64,000 nt of DNA from Siphonodentalium dalli (taxonomy: Eukaryota; Mollusca; Scaphopoda; Gadilida; Siphonodentaliidae): contig CP136068.1 in the NCBI GenBank assembly GCA_032622095.1, positions 159,359,465 to 159,423,464 of the forward strand, in the 5' to 3' direction. Both the position numbers and the translations under genes were made by a program. Shown piece by piece: positions 34,378 to 46,900 of this stretch (positions are counted from its first letter, which is position 1; the number at the start of each line of letters is the position of its first letter). The notes beneath the pieces are model-generated. The model saw only the letters and a list, made by a program, of their open reading frames with translations, made no database searches and was not told where the DNA came from.

Positions 34378-34895
34378 GCGGCGTTCCTTGCAGAAATATT
34401 CATATTTGTTCAAATCGCCATCAACAGAATGAATATTAAAATATATATAGTTTTGTTCATATGTCATACATAATCGGCGTGTAAATAGTATATTGTCGTC
34501 AAGACGTACGATGGTGTACGTAAACAAGAGCCTGCTCGTGTTACAGACGGTTTGCTTCTGTTTTCATAACACAGCGCAATTTTATTGGTTAATAACACAC
34601 AATTGATATATACGCTCTTTAGTATTTCCATATCAGGAAAACAGTAACAAATAACGCTTTTTATGTTTACGATATCCGGATCTAAACAAAAGCCAGGTTA
34701 TGTAACGTTTTTTTGTTGCTTTTGTTTACTTAACAAGGGGAAAACATATGACAGTAACATACTGTTTATGCCATATTTCTGATTGATATAAGAACAAGGT
34801 GTGTCTATATTGTTTCTATTATTTCTGTTTATGGCGGTTTTTGACGGAGGTGAATACTTTAACAACATACCGCCGCCAACGCCGCCCGTATCTTT
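34378..34895. mobile_element. fold-back MITE, copy 2
   Basis: The right part (34680-34895) tracks 4020-4205: AACGTTTTTTTGTTGCTTTT, TTTGTTTACTTAACAAGG, ATTTCTGTTTATGGCGGTTT. The left part is its diverged inverse (CGCCATCAACAGAATG, CGTGTAAATAGTATAT). It is larger than copy 1, and the element ends are approximate. Nothing recognised at 34896-35437. Confidence 0.6.
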
Positions 34896-35437
34896 AAGTT
34901 TAACAAGTTAGAAAGAATTACCTCAAATATGTCCGTTGTAAATATTTTGAATTTCCGTTAGTAGAGTATTCAGTTCGAACAATTGGGCGAAATTTATGTG
35001 GTTGATTTTGCCTATAGGAAGAAAAGGTGAGATACAGGAAGTCCAAAGCCGATGAAGTCAAGATCGACTTGAAAATATACAAAATGTAACTGAAGCAGAC
35101 GAACAACTATTAATTGTGTCATTAAGCTGTACTTTTCGAATTGGAAAATACAATTTATATACAAAATGAATTTGACGTGAATCCGTCTGATGCATTGATT
35201 CTCTGCAATTATTGACAAAAACTATTTTGAGATAAATTATTATTAAAACAATGTAACAAAGCGATCGGTTTATACTTTGAAGCGAACAGTTTCAACTCAC
35301 AGAGAGAGAGGACACACCATAAACACACGTGTAAACTCGCCCGGGACAATAGACTAGCGATAACATTAACTCTGCTCGAATTACTACCCCGGTGAAAAGG
35401 CCACTTACGTGTTTATCGAGAAATACAAGCAACTAAG

Positions 35438-35452
35438 GCGTTGTTGGGACTT
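35438..35452. repeat. LINE target-site duplication, 3' side
   Basis: GCGTTGTTGGGACTT. The last two bases merge with the poly(T) tract. The exact copy is at 43459-43473. Confidence 0.88.
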
Positions 35453-36232
35453 TTTTTTTTTTTTTTTTAATTATTTTTTTATTGTGAACAAAGAATAACA
35501 AAAGAGAAAAGACATAATACACGCACTCGCTCATGCTCTCGATCCAGGACATGGAAGAGCGGACTCTGCCATGACCTGGCCTACTTTCGTACCAGTGACA
35601 TGACTTTCGGAAATATTTAAAGGCACATATTGTGTTGGGACTATATCTTTCTTTAGGCACCGTTCAACTTAACAGCAAGACGAAGCAGTGATATTAGTTT
35701 CTTCCTTGAAATATATTTGACCGAAAATTTGCTTTCTTTAGCTAAAATAATGGTGATAAAACAATAGACTATTTTGTTTCCGTCAGAATAACATTCAAAA
35801 TCCCGTACTAAAGCAGCTAAAGTGTTTGATGGTGTGTAGTAAGTATATCAGGTTTGCAGAATCAAAGTTCCAAACAATATGTGTAACTTTAATTATTTTA
35901 TGTTCAGAGTTTACCATAAACAGTATAATTAATAAATTAACCATATTGAAACTGTATTGTAAATATTGGTTCGACAGCTATCTGGAAAATACACAACGCT
36001 CGCTGTTTTTGCTTTTCGGACAGTGTTGTGATGTGTTTAATAAAACAGGTGTATCTATTGCAGTTATCGTAGAATATGATTGGTCAAATTATAATGATCA
36101 GTGTAACACTAAATTGGATAGATTTCTTTCGCTCGGGTACCGGGTATAATTCATTTTGTTGTGTGCTATATTCAGAGTCACTGTTTATGTCGGGTGTATT
36201 TTTGAGTCTGCAAATATCGGGGTTTCAGTCTA

Positions 36233-39200
36233 TTATTTTATTTTTAAGGCATTTCGAAGTGTCATCCACTGGTTATCGAAGTCATAATTCATGTTACATT
36301 TTGCATTGTATCTCTCGCATCCATACCTAAATTGAAGATCGCAAAGGAATGAGCAAAGCGACAGTTGTGTTGGCGTGAATTTTGTCCTGTATATATACTG
36401 TTTCATCACTAACAGGAAGAGGTTGCTTATTGACTTTCTGTATTCGTGATCTATACCGATAATAATATTCTTCTTTGTTAGATCAATGGGAAAATGGTTG
36501 TTTTCCTTCCATATTTCAATTTCCTTTATAAAGGTTTGTACATGGGGACAGTCCCAAAAGATATGAGAAATTGTTTCCTGTAAATTTTGACACCGATTGC
36601 AGAAGTCGTCGACTCGAAGGTTAGCCAACTTCAGAAATTTATTGGTACCGATAATTCGCGTGTTTATTCTGAATTGGAGCCACTGTAATTTCGTATCGGT
36701 TGTCGTTTTAAAGGGCATGCTCAAATATTCTTCCCAATTTTCTATCTTCTCGGAAATTTCGGATTCCCATTTTTGACATGAATTTGGCATAATTTTCTCA
36801 CTTTCTAGCACTTTATAAAATAATTGTCCGCCCTTTTTGTCACGGAGTATCGCAGTAAGATTATTAGGTAGGTATGGGCATGGTATACGGATTAATGGTT
36901 GATTAAGAGAACTTGCCATTGATATAATCTGACGTTTTATGTTGCTGATAGTTATGAAATCGACGCGGATGTTGAAATTTGCATATAATGTGTGTGGGGT
37001 ATGGAATGTATAATCTGATTGGAATAAATCGTTTATAAAATATATTCCCGCATCTCTCCACGATTTAAAGTTGATTGATGAACCTCCAATTTTTATGTTC
37101 GGATTATTCCAGATAGTCGAAGCCATAATAGTATTATTTGAATTATTTAATCGCATAAATTTACACCATGCACCGAAAACATCTCTCCAGAATGGATTTG
37201 CGAACTTGTTTGTTTGCTTTGCAATATAACTTGAATGGTACGTGAGAAATAGTTGGTCGTTTAAGAAAGATGTAGTGTTACACAATGAAGCCCATTTTGA
37301 TTGTTTGCAAACCAAGCGTCGTATCCAGGTAATTTTCATGGCATTATCAAAGTTTTCAACATTAATCATCTTCAAACCTCCGTGCATATGATCGGCACAT
37401 AATTGTTTTCTTTTTATTCGATCGCGTTTGGAATTCCAAATGAAATTATATAAACAGGTATTTAGGGCTTTAAAAAAAGTTGTACCTGGACTTGGTAGAG
37501 TTATAAATAGGTGTGTCAATTTCGGTAAGATGAGGGATTTGACAACGGTTATTCTACCTAAAGGGGTCAGGAGTCTGTGTTTCCAAATTTTTGTGGTCTT
37601 TTCTATATCTTCGAGTTTATAATTGTAGTTTATATTCATGTTTGTTAAATCAGTGTCGAAGTGTATACCTAGAAAATTGAAAGTGTTTACAGTGGACAGG
37701 TTTAAATCTATAAGAACATGCCGTATTTTATTTGGTGACCCTATCCCTATCCATGCTGATTGACATTTTTCAGGATTTACGCGCAGACCCGATACCCGAG
37801 CAAATTCGTCAAGTGTTAAGTACGATTCACGTAGACTTTTTTCAGAACCATCAAGAATGAGCGTCGTGTCGTCCGCATATTGTGTTATTTTGTACTCTGA
37901 ACCGCCGAGGATAATCCCTTTAATTGTATTGTTTTGGCGTATCATTAGCCCCAAGACTTCTGCGCAGATGAGTAAAATATACGGTGATATTGGGTCACCC
38001 TGGCGGCAGCCTCTCCCTAACAAAAAGCTCTGAGAAATATGACCATTAATCAGAATAGATGAGCTGGCATGATCGTACAAAATTGATAGCCACTTCTTTA
38101 TGGTATCTCCAAAATTAAAAAGGTCAAGACATTTTCTTATAAATGACCAGGAAACAGTGTCAAACGCTTTTTCAAAATCGATAAGGAGTAGTAGACCAGA
38201 TTTATTTTCTTGCTTTGTCCTGTGAATTATGTCATATATTAATCGGGTGTTGTCTCCTATATACCTACCAGCTAAAAACCCAGTTTGATCGGGATTGATT
38301 ATAGATGAGAGCACACGTTTTATTCTGTTCGCTATACATGACGAGGCTAGTTTGTAAGATGTATTCAAAAGGGAGATGGGACGCCAGTTTTTTTAGCATC
38401 TTTCTATTTTTATCCTTTTTTGGAATCAAAGTTATAATACCTTGCTTTTGTGTGATTGATAGTTCCCCTACCGAAAACGATTCATTGAGCGAGTCTATTA
38501 AAAGGGGACTTAAGTCAGACCAAATTTTTTTATAAAATTCGTAGGTGTATCCAGATGGCCCTGGGCTTTTATTATTTTTGGTGTTCTTAAGCGCGTCTGT
38601 TAATTCTTGCAAAGTTAATGGTCCTTCAATACTCGAGGCCTGCGTAGGGTTTAGTTTAGGAACTTTTCCATCTTTAAGAAGGGAGTTTAGATCGCGATCG
38701 TCCATTGACCTATGTGAGTATAAATTAAGGTAAAATTTTCGGGTTTCTTTCATAATATCGTTTTGTTTCGTGATTGTACTACCATCGGCGATTGTCAGAC
38801 TGGTCAGGGTTTTGGAGATGTAGTTACGTTTTTCTAAATTTAGAAAATATTTTGTTGGTTTTTCACCTTCTTCTATCCATTTAGCACGAGATCGAACCAT
38901 GGCTCCGCGGATTGTTTCTTTTCGCATTGCTTCAATTTCGGCTTCTAATTTTTCCAAGTCTTTCATTATTTTCTGTTTGTCACCAGAGATGTTGGATTCA
39001 AGATCTGAAATAATTTTTTCCTTTTTTGATGTCAGATTTTTCTCGATTTTTGTTCGCTCACGTTTTCGATGTGCGGAAAAGCGTATGGTGGCGCCTCTGA
39101 TATCAAGCAACACTGCGTCGAGGAAGAGTCGTTTTCCAATTGAACATTTTATCTTGCTTTCGTTTTCGGTTACATTTGTGGAGTAAGAATATCTAATTTT

Positions 39201-40018
39201 ATTTTCAGCTATTCATTGATTTTACTAAATTAACATATTCTCTACAGTACAGAAGAGAATTATTAAATTTCCAAAACCCTGGACCAGTTTTGATGTCACT
39301 GACGTTTAATGAGAGTGAAATAATAGAATGATCTGATTTGTACCCAGGTAAAATTTCCGGTCCTTCTCCAGTTAGATTAAGGAGGTCCTCAGAGATTAAA
39401 AAATAATCTAGCCTCGCCATTTTAACTGGGGATTTTCTTCTCCACGTGTAACGTCTTCCTTGTTTATTGAATAGTCTCCACACGTCAACTAGTTCAAGGC
39501 TGCCGGCAAGGTCAACAACTTCATTTATGGCATGGGGGTTATTTATATGTTTGTAGTTATAAGTGTCTATGTCTTGTTTCTGAACAAGATTCCAGTCTCC
39601 ACACATGATTATTTGCGTGTTCCCAATCTGGGTAATTAGTTTTTTTTAGGTTAGAGTAAAAAGCTGGATTATCATCATTGGGCCCATATAAATTCACCAA
39701 ACTTAAACGTATTTTGTCTATGGTTATATCAAGTATAATAAAATTTCCACCAGAGTCTTTGTATGTTTCGTGAATAATATACTCGAAGTTATTTCTAAAT
39801 AGAATAGCTACACCTCAAGCTTGCGAAGAGTATGATGCCATTATTGCTTTGCATCCCCATTCTGCTTCAATGCACCCTTCCATGCGATTAGTAAAGTGTG
39901 TATCTTGCAAACAATATATAGATCCACCAAGGTTACGGATGTGATGGAAAACGTCTCGGCGTTTATCGGTTTGGTTAAGTCCACGGCAGTTCAGAGAAAA
40001 AACTTTTATATTACTCAT
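36233..40018 (-). pseudogene. LINE ORF2: APE endonuclease, reverse transcriptase, zinc motif (interrupted)
   Basis: From the ATG at 40018 the first segment has the APE endonuclease start (VFSLNCRGLNQ). It stops at an in-frame TGA near 39815, where the expected codon is CGA. The frame slips within an A-run at about 39640, again near 39213, and at a seven-A run at about 38390. The pieces in order are: nuclease (to 39205; MCGDWN, LDYF and SDH motifs), linker with coiled coil (39113-38400), and reverse transcriptase. RT motifs: DFEKAFD, RQGDP and YADD (about 37879-37868). A zinc-binding CNRC...H...C motif lies near 36560-36610. The final 711-codon piece reaches a natural stop at 36233. As read it is not functional, but the breaks are few and two of the three slips are in homopolymers. 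Confidence 0.88.
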
Positions 40019-42301
40019 TATAGATATGCGGACGCCCTAGCTGTCGAACCAGACACATGTTATGTAGTGGCACACACGGCACATATATATATAATATTAT
40101 GGTACATTTTGATGTCACATTCATTCGCACAAAGAAAAGGGTTACAGACATAACAAAGGTGAAGTACAAAAACAGAAAAAACAGAGACATATACAACCGG
40201 CTAAAGGTCGTCGTCTGCTTGGATGGACAACACCGACCGTCCAGTGGTGGCAGCATATACTACATGTTAAGTTCTTTGGATTGCCACAGCCCGAGCTAGA
40301 TTTATTAGTTCAATACGACTTGCATGTTCGTTTCTTATTGTATTACTATACTTTCCAAGTGATGAAATAAACCAAAGTGAAAATTAGGAGAAGATGAGAT
40401 AGACAGTTAATGGGCTGAGGCACACGGGGTGCTTATATGGATATGTATAGTATATATATACATGTAATATAGTGAAATAAACTAGTGGAATTAGGAAACT
40501 CAATTCGGTATGTAATTAAGTATGTGTTCAATTGTAATTTTTTGGAGATGAACAATCATCTTAAAAAAGTCGATTCATAACGCATCCATATCTAGGTGCA
40601 GACATTATACTGTGCTTAAGTAAGATAATATTACATATTAGTGGCATGCTAACAATGAAATAGTAGTACACATGTTATCTCTGAATAGTTACATGTTCAT
40701 GCATTAATAATAACATGAATGTGTATAGTAATTACTTTCCCCGAGCCTTGCTTATTCCACAAGCCGCACCATATGCTCACTGCGACTATTGAGCTGCACG
40801 CATATGAATTAGCATAATAAGTGTTATATGCCTTATTTTAGTCATGACCAAAGCATTGTGTGAAAGCAAGTAAACTAGATATATAGATTAAGTGGCATTT
40901 ACATGTAAATTAACTTGATAGGGAGCTGCTCATATATCAGCACCGTCAATAATTTGGAAGTAGCTCGCATTTGATGCCAAAAAATCATAATACGGCGTGG
41001 AAATAACACCAACTCATTACTTGATAAAACAGTAGCACATTTGTTAAATCTGGACGTTTTTCTTGGTTGGTGAGGCTAAATATAGATAGATACTCGACCG
41101 GGCAAACCGATCGATAAAGCACACATTCCATCAATAATTAGCACTCATCATACACGACTGATTTTGTGAGTTTGCTCGTGTGACACCCGTAGTTATGTCA
41201 AACCCCATTTGTTCCATGTGTTTATTTTTTGTGCTAATTCGGAAGGTTCCCGTAGGCGAAGTATGTTTTGGATTAATGTTTGTCTTTTGGGTTTCGGATT
41301 TCTGGATTTACTATGGATCTTATTGTGTTTCCGAAATAAGGATTATTTTCGAGAGGTCTTTCTTTAACAATTAAATAAATGGAAATAAATAGTTGAGTTG
41401 TTTGGACACTGACCAGCTGACAGTAATGCAAAACAAGAAATCAAATAGCCGAGTGTTCAACAACATGTTACTTACACGTACATGCCAGTTAGCTGATCGG
41501 ATTGATATTATTTGGTGCTGCTTGAGTAACATATGTCATGGATCCACGGTAGGCATTTACTATACACAACTATAACACGTATAGTATGTTTTTTGTTTTG
41601 TCTTTACATGTATGGATGTTACAATGTTGGGGGGGGGGGGGGTTTGGTTCAATTTAGATAATATTATGATGATAATCAGATAACGTGTACTACAATATAC
41701 TATAATAGGGCAATGAGATATAATAAGTATTAACTTAACTCATTCCATATTATGTGGCAGTATTCGAGTTATGAGATAAAGCTTCGAATATGTATTGGTA
41801 AAGATAGGATTAGGCACAATTTAGATAAATGGAAATTAGTGATTAAATTAATTCTTGTGTGACATTTGTGGGTATTAAGATCACACTGGAAATCATATGA
41901 ATGATTTGGGGAGAAATTCTGATATTATATAAAAGTTGTTTGCTATATATCAACATAGTATTTAATATTATACAGTCAAGTGGTCTCAGTATAATATTGA
42001 AAACCATGTCATTTGCATGACTATTCCAAGTAAGCTATAAAATAAGCTTTTATTTGGTGAGGTGTGTTCAAGTAGGGTGAGGTAATTTTCCACAACTGGG
42101 ATGTGAGGGGTTGGGATAATTGTATGAAATGAAGGGGTATTTGTATCATTGGAGATATATGGTTAGAGTAGGGGTGATTTTTATGATATCAATGAAAATT
42201 GAGTTAGGAATGGGGTTTTTAGTGTGACAATTTGAGATGTCACATGTTGGAAAAATACAACATATTTACATACAAATAGCATCTAAACACATCTAAACAT
42301 A
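40019..42301. other. non-coding spacer between LINE ORF1 and ORF2
   Basis: 2.28 kb, AT-rich, without a supported ORF on either strand. It includes a 14-G run at 41629-41642. L1/Tx1 elements usually have adjacent or closely spaced ORFs, so this may be a nested insertion or a family-specific spacer. I found no terminal repeat or duplication to decide. Confidence 0.6.
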
Positions 42302-43207
42302 TCAAGTATCAATTATCATGTTAAGCTCTTCCTCAGTGCGGAATTTTACAATTTTCCCAGCTGATAACTTTAAGTAAAGTTTGCCATTTGTTAACCAAGA
42401 GTTTTGTACACATGTAGCTTTGTAGGCCTTGGTAAGTAGTTCATGGTTCAGTTTTGTGGCATCTTCAACAATTGAAATGCCAGATTTTTTTAGGCAGCTC
42501 CTGGTCTCAATCACATCATACTTTGTAAATCTGTTCACAAATTTAACTATGATTGCTCTCGGTTTTTGTCTACTTTGTGGCTGATTGACTTTACCTATTC
42601 TGTGACACATGTCAATTTCACCCACCGGGAGGTCTAAGTTGAGACGTTTATGGAATAGTTCAAGCACTTTCTTTCGACAATCTTTAGCAGTCTCCTTGGA
42701 ATCCGCCTCCCCTATACCGAAAATTCGAATGCTGTCTTTACGTCCTTGTTGTTCCAAGTCATTGTAACTATATTTCATTTTCCTCATTTCTTCTGCCAAT
42801 TCATTTTCACGTTTTCCCAATAGTTCTAATTTATTATTCTTTTCCTTTTCAAGCACCTTTATTTTATTTTCGAAAGTTGTAACCTTTTCATTGAACGCTT
42901 GGAGAATGTCTTCCTTGAATTTGCTGACTATGTGGCCAAAATTTTTAATTTGGGACTGTTGTTCTTTAGAATAAGAGTCATGATTCTTTGTCGATGCTTC
43001 AGTCAGTGCATCAACTCTTGCAATCAGGTTTTGTAACTGTTTAGGAATATCACCCAAAATAGGCGACGGAGGGACAGCACCCGGTTTATCCATAAAATCT
43101 TCCATCGTAAGTTGTTTCTTTGGTTCCGGATTAAAGCTATCTTCACTATCAATTGTTGAATTTGAATTATTGTTATTTTTCTTGGAATGTTTCCTTTTTC
43201 TTGTCAT
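42302..43207 (-). CDS. LINE ORF1p, L1-type RNA-binding protein
   Basis: 301 residues, uninterrupted. In order: a basic Asn/Lys-rich N-terminus (1-20); an acidic linker (MEDFMDKPGAVPPSP, 35-48); a long coiled coil (about 55-155); an RRM-like domain beginning DSIRIFGIGEADSKETAK (about 158-228, with MCHRIGK and AIIVKF strands); and a C-terminal domain (229-301, RFTKYDVIETR ... LLTKAYK). This is the L1 ORF1p plan: trimerising coiled coil plus nucleic-acid-binding modules that package the LINE RNA. No CCHC knuckle is present. An intact ORF1 beside a broken ORF2 argues that the copy is young. Confidence 0.88.
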   Translation of the reverse strand: MTRKRKHSKKNNNNSNSTIDSEDSFNPEPKKQLTMEDFMDKPGAVPPSPILGDIPKQLQNLIARVDALTEASTKNHDSYSKEQQSQIKNFGHIVSKFKEDILQAFNEKVTTFENKIKVLEKEKNNKLELLGKRENELAEEMRKMKYSYNDLEQQGRKDSIRIFGIGEADSKETAKDCRKKVLELFHKRLNLDLPVGEIDMCHRIGKVNQPQSRQKPRAIIVKFVNRFTKYDVIETRSCLKKSGISIVEDATKLNHELLTKAYKATCVQNSWLTNGKLYLKLSAGKIVKFRTEEELNMIIDT

Positions 43208-43458
43208 TTGAGTTTTTGTTTACATTCAGATATTTAAAATGGCGGCCACTGGGCGGTCGTTGTAGTCCAGAATTAAACACCGAAATTGGGCATCACCGTT
43301 CCTCTGCTAAACGTTGGCTCTCTCGTAAAACATACCTCTTCGTTTATGGAGCAGTTCCTACCTATCTGGAACACCGATCCCCTTTTCGTAGCTTAATATA
43401 TTACTTTATTTGGACTATGTTTGAAAATGCGTCCTACCGCTGCAACGTCATTACCGGT

Positions 43459-43473
43459 GCGTTGTTGGGACTT
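43459..43473. repeat. LINE target-site duplication, 5' side
   Basis: GCGTTGTTGGGACTT, identical to 35438-35452; marks the 5' end of the element. No feature is recognised from 43474 to 43980. Confidence 0.88.
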
Positions 43474-43980
43474 GTCCAATAAGAATCGAGGAAAATGCGA
43501 GAGAAAAGTAGAGTAATTAGAGTGAAGTTAAGCATGTACAATATACATTTTGATTAAATATACCACCCGTTTATACAAGACCCCAACTGTCCAAATATTC
43601 TTTACCATGTGTCCGGGCCTAATTCAGGGGACTCCCCGTTGCATTGAGTGCTTCCAAGTCACGGCGTTTAGGCCAATTTGAAGTGCGAGACCCCAGACAA
43701 CCACCCCTCGTGCGCAATTCCATGTGTCGAATTATAAGTTAGTAGAGGATGACCTGATATATGTTCTCCGATTAGATAACGTTTGTTCCCCTTTAGTTTT
43801 GTGTTGTTCTTTCCCTGGGTAACGGTAGTTCCTACATTATTTTACTCCTAGGCTTTTGTTTGATGGGGAATGGAGGTGACTAACGCACTTGTCGATTGCG
43901 GCCAAGCCCCCTCTCACCCCATATTGAGAGCCCCATATTTTAAGTTTGTTTGGGATTGGGAGAGACTCAGTGTTTTGGCG

Positions 43981-46900
43981 GAGATGGCCACATGTTTATT
44001 AAATTAAACGATACAGAGGTTTAATGAGGGCCAACAGGTCCGGATAGTCCTCCATGCGGTGTGAGGCTCGATGGGAGTCGACTCGAGCAGCATATGCCGG
44101 TGGTGTGTCGGCCCATACATCTGGGTAGATGGATGTGATGAGCCCGATGGGGTTCTACTCGAGTAGATGTCGGTGGTGTGTCGGTCCAGACATCTAGGTG
44201 CATGGATGTGATGGGCTCGATGGGGTGCAGCTCGAGCGGCATATGCTGGTGGTATGTCGGCCCAGGCATCCGGCGGTGAATGGAGATGATGTGCTCGATG
44301 GGGTACGGCTCGAGCGACAGACACTGGTGGTATATCGGCCCAGCATCCGGTGGAATGAATGTGGTGCATGGATGTGGTTCACGAGTTCGATCCGGACCAG
44401 CATGCCCCGCACTCCGGCGATGTGACCGCACAGCAGCTGGAAAGAGAAAATAGACAAGCACAGCGAGGGAAACGAAGACATCAGCAGAAGCAGCATAAAC
44501 AAATGCGCGGCCCCTGGGAAACGGCGGGGAAGCAGAAACACAACGGGTGGAGCAAGCAGTGTATGATGCATAAGCAGCCGGGGGGGCATAATCAGCGGCG
44601 AAATCCAGGTAGCGGATGAAAAATCAGCAGTGGGTGAAGCAGAGGATGTGATGAGCTCGATTGGATTCGGCTAGAGCAGCAAAGGCCGGTTGGGCGTTGG
44701 CCCAGGCATCGAGGTGCGGGATGAGATGAGCTCGATGGGATACGGCTCGAGCAGCAGATGCCGGTGATATGACGACCCAGGCATAAGCAGCGCATGAAGC
44801 GGAAGAGGCGACGAGGCGATGACGCATGAATAGCGGATGGTACGAGATGAGGCCGCAGCGGTGGGCGGATCGGGAGCGGCGGAATAAAAAGCAGCGGGCG
44901 AAGAAGAGGATGAGTTGAGGTGAGCTCGATGGGATTCGGCTCGAGCAGCCGATGCCGGTGGTGCGGCGGCACAAGCATCGCGGGTGCGGTGAAATGAGCT
45001 CGATGGGAAACGGCTCGAGAGGCAGATGCTGGTGGGTGTCGGCCCAGGCATAAGCAACGCATGAAGCGAAGATGCGGTGAGGCAGGAGTAGCAGGTGAAA
45101 CGTGAGCTGAGGGAGGAGCGTGAGCGGCGAATTAACCGAAGCAGCGGGAGGAGCCAACGCGGCGGGAGGGGCAGAAGCTGCGGGGTAGGCAAAAGCGGGG
45201 GATAGGTGGAAGCGGCGGTGATGTATAACCAGCAGGTGAGGCGACAGCAGCGGGCGAAGCGGGTGCGGCGGTAATGAGAAGCAGCGGGTGAAGCAAAGTA
45301 TGAGATGAGCTCGATGGGATTCGGCTCGAGCAGCAGATGATGGAGGGTGGCGGCCCAGACAGCTAAGGTGAGGGATGAGATGAGCTCGATGGGAGACGGC
45401 TCGAGCGGCAGATGCCGGTGGTATGTCGGCCCAGGCATGAGCAGCGCATGAAGCGGAAGAGGCGGTGAGGCATGAGTAGTTGTTGAGACGCGATCAGCGG
45501 GTAAATCGTGAGCGGCGGATAAACAAGAGAAGCGGGGGGGCAAAAGCGGCAGGGGAGCAGGGCGGCGGTATATGCAAGAGCAGTCGGAGAGGTGGAAGCT
45601 GCGGTGAGGTATAACCAGTGAGTGAGGCGTCAGCGGCGGTGAAACGCGAGCGTCGGTAATGAGAAGCAGCGGTTGAAGCAGAGAATGAGATGAGCTCGAT
45701 GGGATTCGGCTCGAGCAGCAGATGCTGGTGGTGAGTCGGCCCAGGCATCGGGGTGCGGGATGAAATGAGCTCGATGGGAGACGGCTCGAGCGACAGATGC
45801 CGGTGGTATGTCGGCCCAGGAACACGCAGAATTGGAAGCGGAAGAGGCGGTGAGGTATGAGTAGCGGGTGAGACGTGGACGGCGGGCGAAGCGAGCGGCA
45901 GAGAAGCAGAAGCGGCGGGTGAGGTAGAAACCACACGTGAAGCAACAAGCGGCGGTTAACCATAAGCGGCGGGCGAGGCGGAGGAGCGGGTGAAGCATGA
46001 TCGGCGGGAGTGGCAGGAGCGATGGCGATTGATAAGCGGGAGTGGAGACAAAAGCAGCGAGAAGGGGCAGAGACGACGGGTGAAGCACAAGCGGCCGTGG
46101 AGCGTAAGCGGAGGTTGGAGCGTAAATGGCGGTGAAGCGTAATCGGCCGGTGAAGCGAGAGCGGCGGGTGAAGCGTTAGCGGCGGTAAAGCGGGAGCGGC
46201 TGGTGGAGCGTTATTGGCGGGTGAAGCGTTAGCAGCGGGTGAAGCATAAGCGGCGGTGAAGCGGAAGCGGCGCGTGAAGCGGAAGCGGTGGGTGATGCAA
46301 GAGCAGCGGGTGATGCACGAGAAGCGGGTGATGCAAGGGCAGCGGGTGATACAAGAGCAAGGGTTGATGCAGCATAGCGATGAGCTCGATGGGAGTCGGA
46401 TCGAGCAGCAGATGCTGGTGATGTGGCGGCCCAGACAACGGATGCATGGATTGGCAGAGCTCGATGGGATGCGGCTCGAGCGGTACAATCCGATGGACGT
46501 CGGGCCAGACAGAAGCAGCAGGTGACGCGGGTTGAAGTGTAAGCGGCGACCGAAATATAAGCAACGTTTGAAGCAAAAAGGCGGCGGGAAAGCGGCGGGT
46601 GAGGCGTAAGCGGTGACAGAAGTAGAAGCAGGAACGGCGGTTGAAGCGGAAGCGGTGGTGAACTCTAGGCGAGTGTAGAAACGGGCGGGCGATGTAGAAA
46701 CTGTGGGGAAGCACAGGCAGCGGATGGAGCAATAGCGGGGGGTGAAGCATCACTGGCGGTGAAGCAGAAGCGGCGGGGGGCATAAGCGGCAGGCGAAAGG
46801 CGCCGGCAGTGATTGATTGGCAACAGCAGGGGGAGTGAATCAGAACGATGTAGGATAAGTAGCGGCAGGGAGCACCACGGAGAAAACAGGGGGCGATATC

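Larger units (their letters stand above)
35453..43458 (-). mobile_element. full-length L1/Tx1-type LINE retrotransposon, minus strand
   Basis: About 8.0 kb, bounded by an exact 13-15 bp duplication (GCGTTGTTGGGACTT). The 3' end, at the low coordinate, carries a poly(A) tail, seen as 18 T at 35451-35468, plus A/T-rich tract. In minus-strand order it holds a 250-bp leader, ORF1 (43207-42302), a 2.28-kb spacer and ORF2 (40018-36233). APE endonuclease, reverse transcriptase with YADD, a C-terminal CCHH/C zinc-binding motif, and an ORF1 with coiled coil and L1-type RNA-binding domain define the L1/Tx1 group. ORF2 is interrupted; ORF1 is intact. The perfect duplication suggests a fairly recent insertion. 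Confidence 0.88.

Noticed and set aside
44671-46488. 605-codon minus-strand ORF (and overlapping 257-, 177- and 156-codon ORFs), proline/serine/arginine-rich
   Set aside because: It is the antisense of a purine-rich tandem repeat in which stops are rare in several frames at once. There is no signal peptide, start context or domain, and repeat units shift frame along the array.
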